64,000 nt of DNA from Dysgonomonas sp. Marseille-P4361 (GTDB lineage Bacteria > Bacteroidota > Bacteroidia > Bacteroidales > Dysgonomonadaceae): contig NZ_OPYL01000002.1 of the NCBI RefSeq assembly GCF_900343125.1, forward strand, positions 62,001-126,000, written 5' to 3'. Below, piece after piece: positions 8,579-17,154 of this stretch. The notes beneath the pieces are model-generated. The model saw only the letters and a program-made list of their open reading frames with translations. It was not told where the DNA came from and did not search any database. Position 1 is the first letter of the stretch. The number at the start of each line of letters is the position of its first letter. Both the position numbers and the translations under genes were made by a program.

Positions 8579-9184
8579 ATGGAAAAGAATCTGGAAGATA
8601 TAAAACACATACGTTTCATGATGGAGCGTTCGAGCAAGTTCTTGTCGTTGAGCGGGCTTTCTGGCATTTCGGCAGGATGTATAGCATTGGTTGGTGCATG
8701 GGTTGCTTATCTGATTTTGGAAGGGAAATTTACGCTAACAAATTCCTTGTTGTATGATTTGGTAATCGTTGCTGTTCTTATTGTTGTAGGAGCAGGACTT
8801 TTTGGTATTTATTTTTCATCAAGAAAAGCTCGTAAGAATAACTCCACATTGTGGCAACCAGTGACAAAACAGATTTTTATCGATCTGAGTATTCCTATGG
8901 CTATAGGTGGTATTATCTGCCTTATCTTTATATACAAAGGCTTGAGTTATCTGATTGCTCCGTTTATGCTGATATTTTATGGTATCAGTCTTATACATGC
9001 CGGAGCCCGTACCTACAAGGATGTGAAAAAACTAGGCATCTGTGAGATCTTATTAGGTCTTGTCGCTCTGGTTGTAGATGAATATAGTCTAGTGTTCTGG
9101 GCAATCGGTTTCGGTGTTTTGCATATTGTGTATGGTATAGTGATGTACTATAAGTATGATGTGAAATCAACAAAAGAGAATTAA
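8579..9184 (+). CDS. Integral membrane protein of unknown function
   Basis: 201 residues with a short soluble N-terminus (MEKNLEDIKHIRFMMERS) and about six hydrophobic segments beginning near residue 29, then 60, 96, 118, 150 and 168. The N-terminal IRxMMERSSKFLSLSGLSG stretch is one I associate with a conserved Bacteroidota membrane protein that travels with a small winged-helix regulator, as here: the regulator starts one base after this stop codon. Role unknown; the pair may form a locally autoregulated unit. It follows a 276-base AT-rich gap with no other gene. Confidence 0.8.
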   Translation: MEKNLEDIKHIRFMMERSSKFLSLSGLSGISAGCIALVGAWVAYLILEGKFTLTNSLLYDLVIVAVLIVVGAGLFGIYFSSRKARKNNSTLWQPVTKQIFIDLSIPMAIGGIICLIFIYKGLSYLIAPFMLIFYGISLIHAGARTYKDVKKLGICEILLGLVALVVDEYSLVFWAIGFGVLHIVYGIVMYYKYDVKSTKEN

Positions 9185-9185
9185 A

Positions 9186-9485
9186 ATGAAAGATATTATA
9201 TCAGGACTTAATAAGGTATTTGATAGCCGAGTGCGCCTGGGGATAATGTCTATATTGATGGTGAACGAGAGTGTCGACTTTAATATGATAAAACAGCTGC
9301 TGGACGTAACAGACGGTAATCTGGCAAGTCACTTGAAAGCACTCGAAAAAGAAGCTGTGATAGAAGTTAAGAAGCAGTTTTTGGGCAGGAAACCCAATAC
9401 ATCATATACAGTAACTCCATTAGGCGAAAAGCTATTTAAGGAGCATATCGATGCCCTCGAAAAGTTAATCAATCCACTATCGTAG
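9186..9485 (+). CDS. Small winged-helix transcriptional regulator (MarR/HTH_34 type)
   Basis: 99 residues made up of one winged helix domain: helix pair around VDFNMIKQLLDVTDGNLASHLKALEKE (recognition helix about residues 37-52), then the wing FLGRKPNTSYTVTPLGEKLFKEH. This is the compact type that often sits in one operon with a membrane protein in Bacteroidota. Separated by one base from the upstream membrane gene, so the two are translated from one mRNA. Likely a local repressor; ligand unknown. Confidence 0.88.
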   Translation: MKDIISGLNKVFDSRVRLGIMSILMVNESVDFNMIKQLLDVTDGNLASHLKALEKEAVIEVKKQFLGRKPNTSYTVTPLGEKLFKEHIDALEKLINPLS

Positions 9486-9495
9486 TATAATCTAA

Positions 9496-10806
9496 TTAAG
9501 CGTACTTTCTTGGGTAGCGAAATACAATTGATAGTATTGCCGCGATTCCTATCAAAAACGGGTAGTAGAGGTGTGGAACAATCTCTATTGCACTAACCTG
9601 TGCCAATCCGGCAGCAATCAATAGTTGTGCTCCGTATGGAATTATTCCTTGAACAAAACACGAGAAGGTGTCTAGCAAACTGGCTACTTTTCGGTTGTCC
9701 AGATCAAACTTGTCACTTATATTTTTCGCTATTGGTCCGCATATGATAAGGGCAATTGTGTTGTTTGCAGTACAAACGTTGGTAAAGGATATTAGTCCGG
9801 CAATAGAAAATTCGGCAGAACGCTTCGAGCGGATATTCTTTGTCATTTTCTGTATCAACCAGTCGATGCCACCGTTGAATCGTATCAGTTCGAACATCCC
9901 GCCAGCCATGAGTGAGACGATGATCAGTTCACCCATATCGTTGACTATGCCTGAACTCATCGCTGCTGTCCAATCCCATACGCCGAAGCCATCGAAACAC
10001 AGACCCACAATTCCCGAAAGGAAAACACCTATTGCCAAAACAAGGATAACATTTATTCCCGATAGTGCGGCTATCAGTACAACCAAATAGGGTAATACTT
10101 TGAGCCACTCCACATCTTCAGCCTTTACTTGATATAGACTTGGAGGAAGTTGTAATCCTTGATACAGATAAATACCCAGTACGATAAAAATAACCGGGAG
10201 TACAATCCGAATATTTACCTTAAACTTGTCTTGCATTTCACACCCTTGTGTGCGGGTAGCAACAATGGTGGTGTCGGATATAAAAGAAAGATTGTCGCCA
10301 AACATAGCGCCTCCTACCACAATACCCAGAAGCAACGGCATATCTATTCCGGTCTGTGAGGCAACTCCTACGGCAATAGGAGCAAGTGCAGCAATTGTGC
10401 CCGTCGAAGTTCCCATTGCCATGGATATAAAGCACCCTGCCACGAAGATACTTGCCAAAATAGTATTCTGAGGCAAAAGGTACAGAATCATATTTACGGT
10501 AGCATCCACAGCACCCATCGCCTTGGCTGTTCCGGCAAAAGCTCCTGCTAAAATGAAAATAATGACCATCAGCATGATGGTTTCGTTGGCTGCTCCCTTG
10601 CAGAACTGAGAAACACGGTTGCTTAGCTTTCCCCCTTTAGAATAGAGAATAGCGACAATAGACGCTGTCATGAATGCGACAGAGACGGGCATCTGATACA
10701 AGTCTCCTGTTGCAATAAAAGTAATTACATAAAGGATGAAAAAGACTGCCAGAGGCATTAGTGCCCAGCCTTTCGAGTCATACCATTTCTTCTTATGCTG
10801 CTTCAT
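9496..10806 (-). CDS. NhaC-family Na+/H+ antiporter
   Basis: 436 residues with about ten or more hydrophobic helices. Family-like features include GTSTGTIAALAPIAVGVA, GIVVGGAMFGDNLSFISDTTI (with the acidic and Ser/Thr-rich stretch usual in NhaC-type carriers) and TNVCTANNTIALIICGPIA. Such carriers exchange Na+ for protons, or organic acids in the related malate/lactate antiporters, at the inner membrane. It lies 94 bases downstream of the GH88 gene on the same strand but has its own TAnnTTTG promoter at 10840-10847, so cotranscription with GH88 need not be the rule. The family call is firm; the substrate is not. Confidence 0.88.
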   Translation of the reverse strand: MKQHKKKWYDSKGWALMPLAVFFILYVITFIATGDLYQMPVSVAFMTASIVAILYSKGGKLSNRVSQFCKGAANETIMLMVIIFILAGAFAGTAKAMGAVDATVNMILYLLPQNTILASIFVAGCFISMAMGTSTGTIAALAPIAVGVASQTGIDMPLLLGIVVGGAMFGDNLSFISDTTIVATRTQGCEMQDKFKVNIRIVLPVIFIVLGIYLYQGLQLPPSLYQVKAEDVEWLKVLPYLVVLIAALSGINVILVLAIGVFLSGIVGLCFDGFGVWDWTAAMSSGIVNDMGELIIVSLMAGGMFELIRFNGGIDWLIQKMTKNIRSKRSAEFSIAGLISFTNVCTANNTIALIICGPIAKNISDKFDLDNRKVASLLDTFSCFVQGIIPYGAQLLIAAGLAQVSAIEIVPHLYYPFLIGIAAILSIVFRYPRKYA

Positions 10807-10839
10807 TGTGTAATGTATGCCAATTTTTTTTTTCGGCTA

Positions 10840-10847
10840 CAAAGGTA
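10840..10847 (-). promoter_or_regulatory. Promoter -7 element TACCTTTG for the NhaC-type antiporter gene
   Basis: Perfect TAnnTTTG on the minus strand, 34 bases before the antiporter start and inside the gap after the GH88 gene. Confidence 0.75.
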
Positions 10848-10900
10848 GTAATTTTAGGGTAAGTATTATTCTTTGCGCAGCACTACTCCAAAGTATAGCT

Positions 10901-12169
10901 TTACTTCATGTTTTTATACCTTATCAATGCTTCCAGAAAATAATAATCGGCGTAGACCAAAGGTTTGTCTATCTCAGACTTGTGAGGTATGCTTCCCACG
11001 CAATGTCTAATAATAAAGTTGACGTTTTCGCCAAGTTTGGCTCGGTATTCGGGTGATGCAAGGGTGTATAGCATATCTATTGCTTTTTCGGTATAAGAAG
11101 GATTATCAGACAATTCACCCAGTTCGAATAGGGCAGAGCAGGTAATTGCGGCAGCAGAAGCATCCCGCAGCTTTTCTTTAAACTTGCTGGCATACGAACG
11201 CTCACCCGGAGTATAACCATCCATGCCCACATTAAAGTCCCAGTAGGGGATGAGATCTTCGGGGAGCCTTTCTATGTAGTAGTCGGCGGCTTTGGTGGCA
11301 GCTTCTAGATAGCGTAGGTCTTTTGTCTCGCGGTATGTCATTGTATAACCATATATCGCCCACGCTTGTCCTCGTGCCCATGTGGAATTGTCGCTGTATC
11401 CTTGCGCAGTGTTTTTGCTCAGGATAGTTCCGTCCGAGTTGTAAGAAACTACATGATAGGTACTGAAATCGTCTCTGAAATGATTCTTCAAAGTGTTGTC
11501 AGAATGTTCGACTGCGATATTGTAAAAATCTTTATTCTCTGATGTCTTTGACGCGTAGAAAAGCATTTCCAGATTCATCATATTATCTATGATCACCGGA
11601 TAGGTATAGACGATAGAATCTGTCCAAGGCTTAAAGGCATTCCATGATTTAATGACACCCGTTTCTTTATTAAATCTGGTTGATAGTGAATGCGCACTCT
11701 TAAGCAATATATCCTTATACTCAGGCTTGGGTGCTAATCGATCTGCATTTCCGTAGCTGCAATATACCATGAAGCCCAGATCGTGATGATCGGTAAAGTC
11801 CCTCAGCTTTTCTAGCGAATTAGTCCATTCCTCTGCAGCAGTTTTCCATTTGTCTTCCTTTGTAAGTTCGTACAGATGCCATAATGTACCGGGGAAAAAG
11901 CCCGAAGTCCATCCCGTAATGTTTGTAAACTGTATGGTGCTGTCGTTCTTCATCGAATGAGGGTAGTTCTTAGTTGTGGGCTTTCCTGCTCGTTGGAGCA
12001 TCAACTCTGTTTGAGCAGCAGCAAATTCAATGTTTTCTTTTATGAATTGTTCTTTGTTAATGTTGCTTTTTTGTGTTCCGGAATTAGTTGTCTGGGCTTT
12101 GGGGCATGCTATAGGCAGGGACACTAAGCTAATGATAAGTATAAAGTAGCAGGTTCTTGTATTTCTCAT
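10901..12169 (-). CDS. GH88 unsaturated glucuronyl hydrolase, lipoprotein
   Basis: 422 residues with signal peptide and possible lipobox LPIAC (Cys22). GH88 hallmarks: Asp130 in HHDLGFMVYCSYG and Asp195 in PVIIDNMMNLEML, matching the two catalytic aspartates of the family (Asp88 and Asp149 in the Bacillus enzyme), and STWARGQAWAIYGYTMTYRET. These enzymes hydrate the 4,5-unsaturated uronic acid left by polysaccharide lyases, cleaving it from the oligosaccharide. No lyase lies nearby, so the substrate (host glycosaminoglycan, gellan-like or rhamnogalacturonan fragments) is open. The NhaC-type antiporter gene follows. Confidence 0.93.
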   Translation of the reverse strand: MRNTRTCYFILIISLVSLPIACPKAQTTNSGTQKSNINKEQFIKENIEFAAAQTELMLQRAGKPTTKNYPHSMKNDSTIQFTNITGWTSGFFPGTLWHLYELTKEDKWKTAAEEWTNSLEKLRDFTDHHDLGFMVYCSYGNADRLAPKPEYKDILLKSAHSLSTRFNKETGVIKSWNAFKPWTDSIVYTYPVIIDNMMNLEMLFYASKTSENKDFYNIAVEHSDNTLKNHFRDDFSTYHVVSYNSDGTILSKNTAQGYSDNSTWARGQAWAIYGYTMTYRETKDLRYLEAATKAADYYIERLPEDLIPYWDFNVGMDGYTPGERSYASKFKEKLRDASAAAITCSALFELGELSDNPSYTEKAIDMLYTLASPEYRAKLGENVNFIIRHCVGSIPHKSEIDKPLVYADYYFLEALIRYKNMK

Positions 12170-12397
12170 ATTCTTAAGGTATAACTAAATCTGTTTCGGT
12201 GGCTCTAACTATATAAAAGTACCACTATCGGATGATATTTTGCAGGTCATTAGTCAGTTCTTTATGTTAATAATGGTTAAATATTAAATTTGTCTGTTGT
12301 GTGTAATATATTGTATTTTAATTATTTGAATACTTTGCATGAGATAGAATAAAATATTTCATGGTACTTTGTATTGCATGGTACTGATTTTATTTTG

Positions 12398-12405
12398 TAT
12401 GTTTG
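12398..12405 (+). promoter_or_regulatory. Promoter -7 element TATGTTTG of the PspC/PadR operon
   Basis: Perfect TAnnTTTG, 35 bases before the first gene of the operon. It overlaps the left arm of an inverted repeat (12400-12416). Confidence 0.7.
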
Positions 12406-12416
12406 TAATGCAAACA
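12400..12416. promoter_or_regulatory. Candidate operator TGTTTG-TAATG-CAAACA
   Basis: A perfect 6-base inverted repeat with a 5-base spacer covers the end of the -7 element and the expected transcription start. The operon it controls encodes a PadR regulator, which makes it a candidate autoregulatory site. A direct repeat CATGGTACT also occurs just upstream, at 12360-12368 and 12377-12385. Confidence 0.4.
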
Positions 12417-12440
12417 ACATAGTATAAAATAATATAGATT

Positions 12441-13031
12441 ATGAAAAAAGTGATAGACGTCAGCGTAGGAGGGGTAAACTTCATAATGGAAGAGGATGCC
12501 TACAATCGTTTGCAAGGTTATTTACAACGATTCGAGAATACGATTACAGATAAAAATGAAGCGAAAGAAATAATGGAAGATGTAGAAGCACGTGTGGCTG
12601 AAATATTCCAGAAGGAAAGGAAGTATGCCAATCAGGTGATTGATACGACTATCGTGCAAACTGTAATTGATCTGCTGGGTGAGGTAGAAGAATCTTCGGC
12701 TGAGCCGTTGCATGAAGCAACTGCTGAGGGTGGTTATAAAGACGAGGATGGTTATACAATAGGGAAGAAGAAGTGGTATAGGGATACGGACAATAAAATG
12801 ATCGGAGGGGTATGTAGCGGTATCAGCGCATATTTTGGTATCGATGTAACCCTGATTCGGATTTTAGCAGTCTTTTCTTTGATTTTTTATGGAGTTACCT
12901 TCTTCGTGTATGTAGTGTTGTGGTTGGTAATACCTAAAACTCGTTCGATTCTGGACAAGATGAGGATGTATGGTTATGCTCCTACGGCCGATAATATTAG
13001 AAAATTTAAAAACGAACACAAGCAACGTTAA
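12441..13031 (+). CDS. PspC-domain membrane protein (short form)
   Basis: 196 residues. Residues 1-85 form a conserved acidic N-terminal module (VSVGGVNFIMEEDAY..LQGYLQRFENTI..KEIMEDVEARVAEIF) that also starts the second PspC protein of this operon. A PspC domain follows (about 108-172): RDTDNKMIGGVCSGISAYFGIDVTLIRI, then one transmembrane hairpin YVVLWLVIPK. PspC proteins link to envelope stress responses. The PadR gene starts 4 bases later and a longer paralogue follows it, so the three form one operon with paralogous PspC genes flanking the regulator. Confidence 0.9.
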   Translation: MKKVIDVSVGGVNFIMEEDAYNRLQGYLQRFENTITDKNEAKEIMEDVEARVAEIFQKERKYANQVIDTTIVQTVIDLLGEVEESSAEPLHEATAEGGYKDEDGYTIGKKKWYRDTDNKMIGGVCSGISAYFGIDVTLIRILAVFSLIFYGVTFFVYVVLWLVIPKTRSILDKMRMYGYAPTADNIRKFKNEHKQR

Positions 13032-13034
13032 GAT

Positions 13035-13370
13035 ATGGAACCAATTAATGTAGATAATATAAAAGCTCAAATGCGAAAAGGAATACTTGAATACTGTATT
13101 CTCAGCATTTTGTCGAAGGGAGATGCATATGCATCGGTGATTATAAACGAACTGAAGGAATCGGAGATGATAGTGGTTGAGGGAACACTGTACCCACTGC
13201 TGACCCGTCAGAAGAATCAAGGATTGTTGAGCTATCGTTGGGAAGAGTCTACACAAGGGCCACCTCGTAAATATTACGAGATAACAGACAGAGGACGAGC
13301 TGTGCTTGAAGAGCTTGATGTAGCGTGGGCAGACTTGGTAAGGGTGATAGATAATATAAGAAACAAATAA
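13035..13370 (+). CDS. PadR-family transcriptional regulator
   Basis: 111 residues with the PadR winged helix: MRKGILEYCILSILSKGDAYASVIINEL, then IVVEGTLYPLLTRQKNQGLLSYRWEE, and the wing GPPRKYYEITDRGRAVLEEL. PadR proteins are usually repressors of nearby membrane or stress genes. It is flanked within 4 bases upstream and 13 bases downstream by PspC-domain genes, so it very likely controls this operon; the inverted repeat over the operon promoter is a candidate binding site. Confidence 0.95.
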   Translation: MEPINVDNIKAQMRKGILEYCILSILSKGDAYASVIINELKESEMIVVEGTLYPLLTRQKNQGLLSYRWEESTQGPPRKYYEITDRGRAVLEELDVAWADLVRVIDNIRNK

Positions 13371-13382
13371 AAAAATAAAGAT

Positions 13383-14798
13383 ATGAAACCTACAGTCAAA
13401 GTTAGTATAGGAGGTTTTGCATTCAGTCTGGAAGAAGACGCTTATAGTCTGCTGAATGGTTATTTGGAATCGTTGAAGAATCATTTTCGGGGAAGTGCCG
13501 AGTCGGAAGAAATTATAGCAGATATAGAGTTCCGAATGAGCGAGCTGTTGCAAATGAGAATGGAAAATGCAGAGAGTGTAGTCTCGTTGGAGGATGCAGA
13601 AGAGATTATGAAAATTATGGGTAATCCCAAGGATTTTGGAGATGCCGGTTCGGGCGAAACTTCTCATCCAAAGGAAGCTACTGCGTATCAGGAAGAAGAC
13701 TCTTTTCGCAAGAGAAGATTGTTTCGGGACCTTAATGATAAGGTGATTGGTGGAGTTTGTAGTGGTTTAGGGCACTATTTCCGAATCGACGTTACTTTGG
13801 TTCGTCTGTTGTTCGTAGGGCTTTTCTTCATTCTGTTTTTCTCTTTGCTCGATACACCGTCGTGTATGGTCGTGGTGTTTATTTATGGAGTATTGTGGCT
13901 TGTAATGCCTGCGGCTAAAACTTTCAATCAGAAGCTGGCAATGGGAGGAAAAGACCTCTCGATAGAAAATATTGAGGACAGATCGCAACCTGTAAACAGA
14001 GCATACAGAGGTAGCGGAGCAGCTAACTTCTTCAAGGTGTTGATAAATGTAATACTGGGTGTCGTTATTTTCTCTGTTGCTGTTGCTGCTGTGGCGCTTG
14101 TTGTTGTATTTGTGTGGTTGTGTCTTGATGAAAATGTTTTAGGATTGACAAATTATTTGATCCTTACGGGATATAATACTGTTTATGCGAAAGTTGCGCT
14201 TGCTTTGTCACTGTTTCTTCCGGTTTTAGGGTTATTGTGTCTGTTGATAAAACTATTCCGCCGTTCCGATTTTACAACAGGTACTCTGATCTATTTTCTG
14301 ATGGGTGCGCTATTGTGGGCAGGGTCTTTTGTTTATCTTGGGTCCAAAGGTTTTAGTACGGTTTATCAACGTCAATATGGTGAGACAGTAGAAGAGATTG
14401 TCGATATAAAATCGTCATCCGATACATTATATGTCAGGCTGGGTGATGAGTATCAGGATGCAGAGCCATTGCCGAATATGTCAATGATATTTTATAAAGG
14501 TGAGGATATTGCCAAACGAAAAGTATTTATTGCTCCCGAGATCAATGTTTATGAAGATAGTACCTTGGTAGATTATAGAATGGAAATAGAAAAACTTAGC
14601 GGAGGAAAAGGTGAATATGCAGCAAGGCTTAATGCCGAGAAAATGAAATTGAACTATTCGCAGACAGATTCTCTTCTTCTTATCATGCCTGATTTATATG
14701 ACAACGACAATCCTTGGCGCTATGAGTCTTACGAGGTGAATATTTATACACCTGCAGGAAAGGCTGTCGTTTTGGATTATCCTAGCGAGTATTACTAA
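13383..14798 (+). CDS. PspC-domain membrane protein (long form)
   Basis: 471 residues. It starts with the same module as the short PspC protein (VSIGGFAFSLEEDAYSLLNGYLESLKNHF..EIIADIEFRMSELL), has a PspC domain near 115-185 (RDLNDKVIGGVCSGLGHYFRIDVTLVRLLF), several further transmembrane segments between about 220 and 325, and a C-terminal beta-rich soluble domain of about 140 residues ending VVLDYPSEYY. The C-terminal part presumably faces the periplasm and may sense envelope state. It is the third gene of the operon. The paralogous N-termini indicate a duplication followed by growth of this copy. Confidence 0.9.
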   Translation: MKPTVKVSIGGFAFSLEEDAYSLLNGYLESLKNHFRGSAESEEIIADIEFRMSELLQMRMENAESVVSLEDAEEIMKIMGNPKDFGDAGSGETSHPKEATAYQEEDSFRKRRLFRDLNDKVIGGVCSGLGHYFRIDVTLVRLLFVGLFFILFFSLLDTPSCMVVVFIYGVLWLVMPAAKTFNQKLAMGGKDLSIENIEDRSQPVNRAYRGSGAANFFKVLINVILGVVIFSVAVAAVALVVVFVWLCLDENVLGLTNYLILTGYNTVYAKVALALSLFLPVLGLLCLLIKLFRRSDFTTGTLIYFLMGALLWAGSFVYLGSKGFSTVYQRQYGETVEEIVDIKSSSDTLYVRLGDEYQDAEPLPNMSMIFYKGEDIAKRKVFIAPEINVYEDSTLVDYRMEIEKLSGGKGEYAARLNAEKMKLNYSQTDSLLLIMPDLYDNDNPWRYESYEVNIYTPAGKAVVLDYPSEYY

Positions 14799-14845
14799 AT
14801 GAAAGGTTTCCCAAAACATAAATCAAAACTCAAACAATTAGAATC

Positions 14846-15301
14846 ATGAGCATATACGATGACTTAGAAAAACTAAAAGCCTTAAGAGATAAAGGTGCCA
14901 TATCTGAAGAAGAGTTTCAGCATGAAAAACAACGGATATTGGGAGGAAATGCAGATGTACAGTATCAAACTGATAATTCGGGGTACATTGCCTTGATGCA
15001 TCTGTCGCAATTTGCGGGATTTATTATTTGCGGATTAGGTTTTCTTCTTCCTGTTATTTTGTGGGTTTCGCGATCCAAAGAGAGCAGCGAGGTGGATATG
15101 CATGGAAAGAATATAATGAACTTTATGCTAAGTATGCTTATTTATACCATTTTGCTGATTCCTCTATGTTTCTTGATCGTAGGCATTCCTCTTTTAATAG
15201 TTTTAGGAATTCTCGAAATCATATTTATTATAATAGCCGCAGTAAAAGCAGCTAATGGTGAGTATTGGAAATATCCTTTATCTATAACTTTCTTTTCTTA
15301 A
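14846..15301 (+). CDS. SHOCT plus DUF4870-type membrane protein
   Basis: 151 residues. A short helical SHOCT-like motif (YDDLEKLKALRDKGAISEEEFQHEKQRIL, about residues 3-32) precedes a DUF4870-like membrane part: LMHLSQFAGFIICGLGFLLPVILW, then the conserved HGKNIMNFMLSMLIY and hydrophobic segments up to the conserved KAANGEYWKYPLSI. It follows the long PspC gene after 47 bases and is probably the last gene of that operon, since a hairpin terminator lies at 15428-15467. Function not established for the family. Confidence 0.88.
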   Translation: MSIYDDLEKLKALRDKGAISEEEFQHEKQRILGGNADVQYQTDNSGYIALMHLSQFAGFIICGLGFLLPVILWVSRSKESSEVDMHGKNIMNFMLSMLIYTILLIPLCFLIVGIPLLIVLGILEIIFIIIAAVKAANGEYWKYPLSITFFS

Positions 15302-15427
15302 ATAAAGTTAAATTTACAGGTGGTTATTTTAGGCTTTGAGCTTGTATGCTTGCTTTAAATGATTGTGTCAATATCTACTGTATTTATATTGTTATCTAAT
15401 TTATAAATAGTGAATTATGTTATTTCT

Positions 15428-15467
15428 GTATCGGGTGGTGATCGTCTTGCTATCCGATACTTTTTTT
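15428..15467 (+). terminator. Hairpin terminator after the PspC/PadR operon
   Basis: GTATCGGGT pairs with ATCCGATAC (one wobble) over a 15-base loop and is followed by seven T. It lies 127 bases after the last gene of the operon. Confidence 0.8.
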
Positions 15468-15522
15468 AGATAAAAATGCAATAAACTTCTTGTATATTTC
15501 GTTCTATATGTATATATTTGTA

Positions 15523-15530
15523 AAATAAAC
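15523..15530 (+). promoter_or_regulatory. Promoter -7 element TATATTTG before the small lipoprotein
   Basis: Perfect TAnnTTTG placed 15 bases before the start codon, giving a very short leader. Confidence 0.6.
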
Positions 15531-15545
15531 TTAAATTGTTGGGTT

Positions 15546-16022
15546 ATGAAAATTAGGTGCCTGACATATCTTCTTTTATTAGTGATGACTTTAGGCCTTC
15601 TATTCACGTCGTGTGACGGAGATGATGGATCAAGTGTTCAAAACATTGAGGGACATTGGGTATATTCGGGGACAAAGGCGGATGTTTATGCAATCGATTC
15701 AGTCGATCAGGCAAGAATTGAAAATTATATTCAGAATAGAACCAGCGACTTAAAGCTAAGCTACGAGTTTAAGAATGATAAGACATACTATTACTATCAG
15801 AGTTTGGAAGAGCCGATGAAAGGTATTGTAAAACCGATAGATAAGGAGTATTTTATTATGGATGATGCAAAAGGTAAGAAAACGCTGGCTGCTCAAGATT
15901 CCCTTATATATGTAGTGTCGGACTTGAAAGAAGAGATTGTCAGAGAATTAGAGATTGATGAACGCAGACTTGTTAAAGCGTTGGCGGTAGATACATTTAC
16001 GAGAGGTTTGTATGTTGAATAA
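15546..16022 (+). CDS. Small lipoprotein of unknown function
   Basis: 158 residues with signal peptide and lipobox FTSC (Cys23), followed by DGDDGSS. The phrase NIEGHWVYSGTKADVYAID followed by LSYEFKNDKTYYYY recalls small lipocalin-like stress proteins of Bacteroidota (one short beta-rich domain), but I cannot assign a family. The last 40 residues are helical and charged. It stands between the terminator of the PspC operon and a hairpin at 16058-16086, so it is probably monocistronic. Confidence 0.75.
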   Translation: MKIRCLTYLLLLVMTLGLLFTSCDGDDGSSVQNIEGHWVYSGTKADVYAIDSVDQARIENYIQNRTSDLKLSYEFKNDKTYYYYQSLEEPMKGIVKPIDKEYFIMDDAKGKKTLAAQDSLIYVVSDLKEEIVRELEIDERRLVKALAVDTFTRGLYVE

Positions 16023-16057
16023 TATCGCCGGGTGATACGATGTAAAAAAAATATAGG

Positions 16058-16086
16058 ATGGAATAATCTTAATAGGATTATTCCAT
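16058..16086. terminator. 11-bp inverted repeat, weak terminator candidate
   Basis: ATGGAATAATC and GATTATTCCAT form a perfect 11-base stem with a 7-base loop. The T-run after it is poor (TTGAAAT), so it may instead be an operator or mRNA-stability hairpin. Confidence 0.45.
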
Positions 16087-16200
16087 TTGAAATATAAAGA
16101 GTAAAAGGAGACAATAAAATGGTCGTAGGATTAAAAGTTTTTGTAACTTTGGATCCGAAAAGTGACAAAAATTAGTAAGTCGTTTGAAAAAGTATAAAAA

Positions 16201-17154
16201 ATGACAAGACAACACACAATTTTACAGAAATATATTATTCCGTTCATTCTTTTATCGCCAGCCATTATTTTTCTATTTATAACGGCATGTAAGCCTTTTG
16301 ATAAAGAAATAAAGCAAGATCAGCATATTGCAGCATTCAGACTCCAGTTGAGCAGAGTGCAGGATAGTATTGACGACATATCGGGAAGGGTGGTTGCTTA
16401 TCAGACAATAATTGGTCAGATTGCAAAAGACAAAGGTCTGATTGCCGAGCGTAAGAAAAACAATCTCCTGATAGAAGGAAATGTATATTTGTGTAACGAA
16501 TATCTTATCTCCGGAGGGTACGATAAAGCAATTGATGTATCCAATGAGATTTTGCGTATCGACTCTACGCTAGCTAAAGGGTATTACAAAAGAGGATCGA
16601 TATATCAACTGATGAATAATGATAGTTTGGCTCTTCTGGATTATGCAAAAACTCTAGAATTGAACCCTGACTATACAGATGCTTTTTACAACAGAGGAAT
16701 TATCTATCAGGATGCAGGTTCGTACGAATTGGCATTAAAGGATTATACCAGAGCTATAAAGAAAGAACCTTTGTATATAGGCGATGCGTATAATAACAGA
16801 GGAAATGTTTATCTTGCAACTAATGAGGTCGAAAAAGCGTTGGCTGATTATGATAAAGCGCTCGAATACGATTCAACTAATGCTAAAATATATTGCAACA
16901 GGGCATGGGCTCACTATATGTGTGACGACTTTGACAAAGCCTTGTCTGATTGTAATAAGGCCTTGAGTCTTGATTCGTTGAATATAAACGCTATAACCAA
17001 ACGAGCATCTATTTACGAGAAAAAGGAACAATACGCAGAAGCTATAAAAGATTATAAGAATGTAATCAAATTAGACTCGTTGGACGCATATAATACTCAC
17101 GCAGACTCAAGAAAATCAATTACACGCCTTAAGGCTCTGAAGTCAAAAGGTTAA
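16201..17154 (+). CDS. TPR-repeat lipoprotein
   Basis: 317 residues. A long hydrophobic N-terminus ends in lipobox ITAC (Cys30). A coiled-coil-like stretch follows (about 40-70), then about six TPR units (about 95-310), each with the YYKRGSIYQLMNNDSLAL or FYNRGIIYQDAGSYELAL pattern. It resembles the other TPR protein of this window in repeat style but not in its anchor. It probably acts as an envelope scaffold; no partner is evident. Its last 4 bases overlap the convergent DUF1287 gene. Confidence 0.85.
   Translation: MTRQHTILQKYIIPFILLSPAIIFLFITACKPFDKEIKQDQHIAAFRLQLSRVQDSIDDISGRVVAYQTIIGQIAKDKGLIAERKKNNLLIEGNVYLCNEYLISGGYDKAIDVSNEILRIDSTLAKGYYKRGSIYQLMNNDSLALLDYAKTLELNPDYTDAFYNRGIIYQDAGSYELALKDYTRAIKKEPLYIGDAYNNRGNVYLATNEVEKALADYDKALEYDSTNAKIYCNRAWAHYMCDDFDKALSDCNKALSLDSLNINAITKRASIYEKKEQYAEAIKDYKNVIKLDSLDAYNTHADSRKSITRLKALKSKG

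Noticed and set aside
12864-13667. Long 267-codon minus-strand open frame
   Set aside because: Lies wholly antisense to the PspC and PadR genes, with low-complexity His/Phe/Cys-rich translation typical of a shadow frame.
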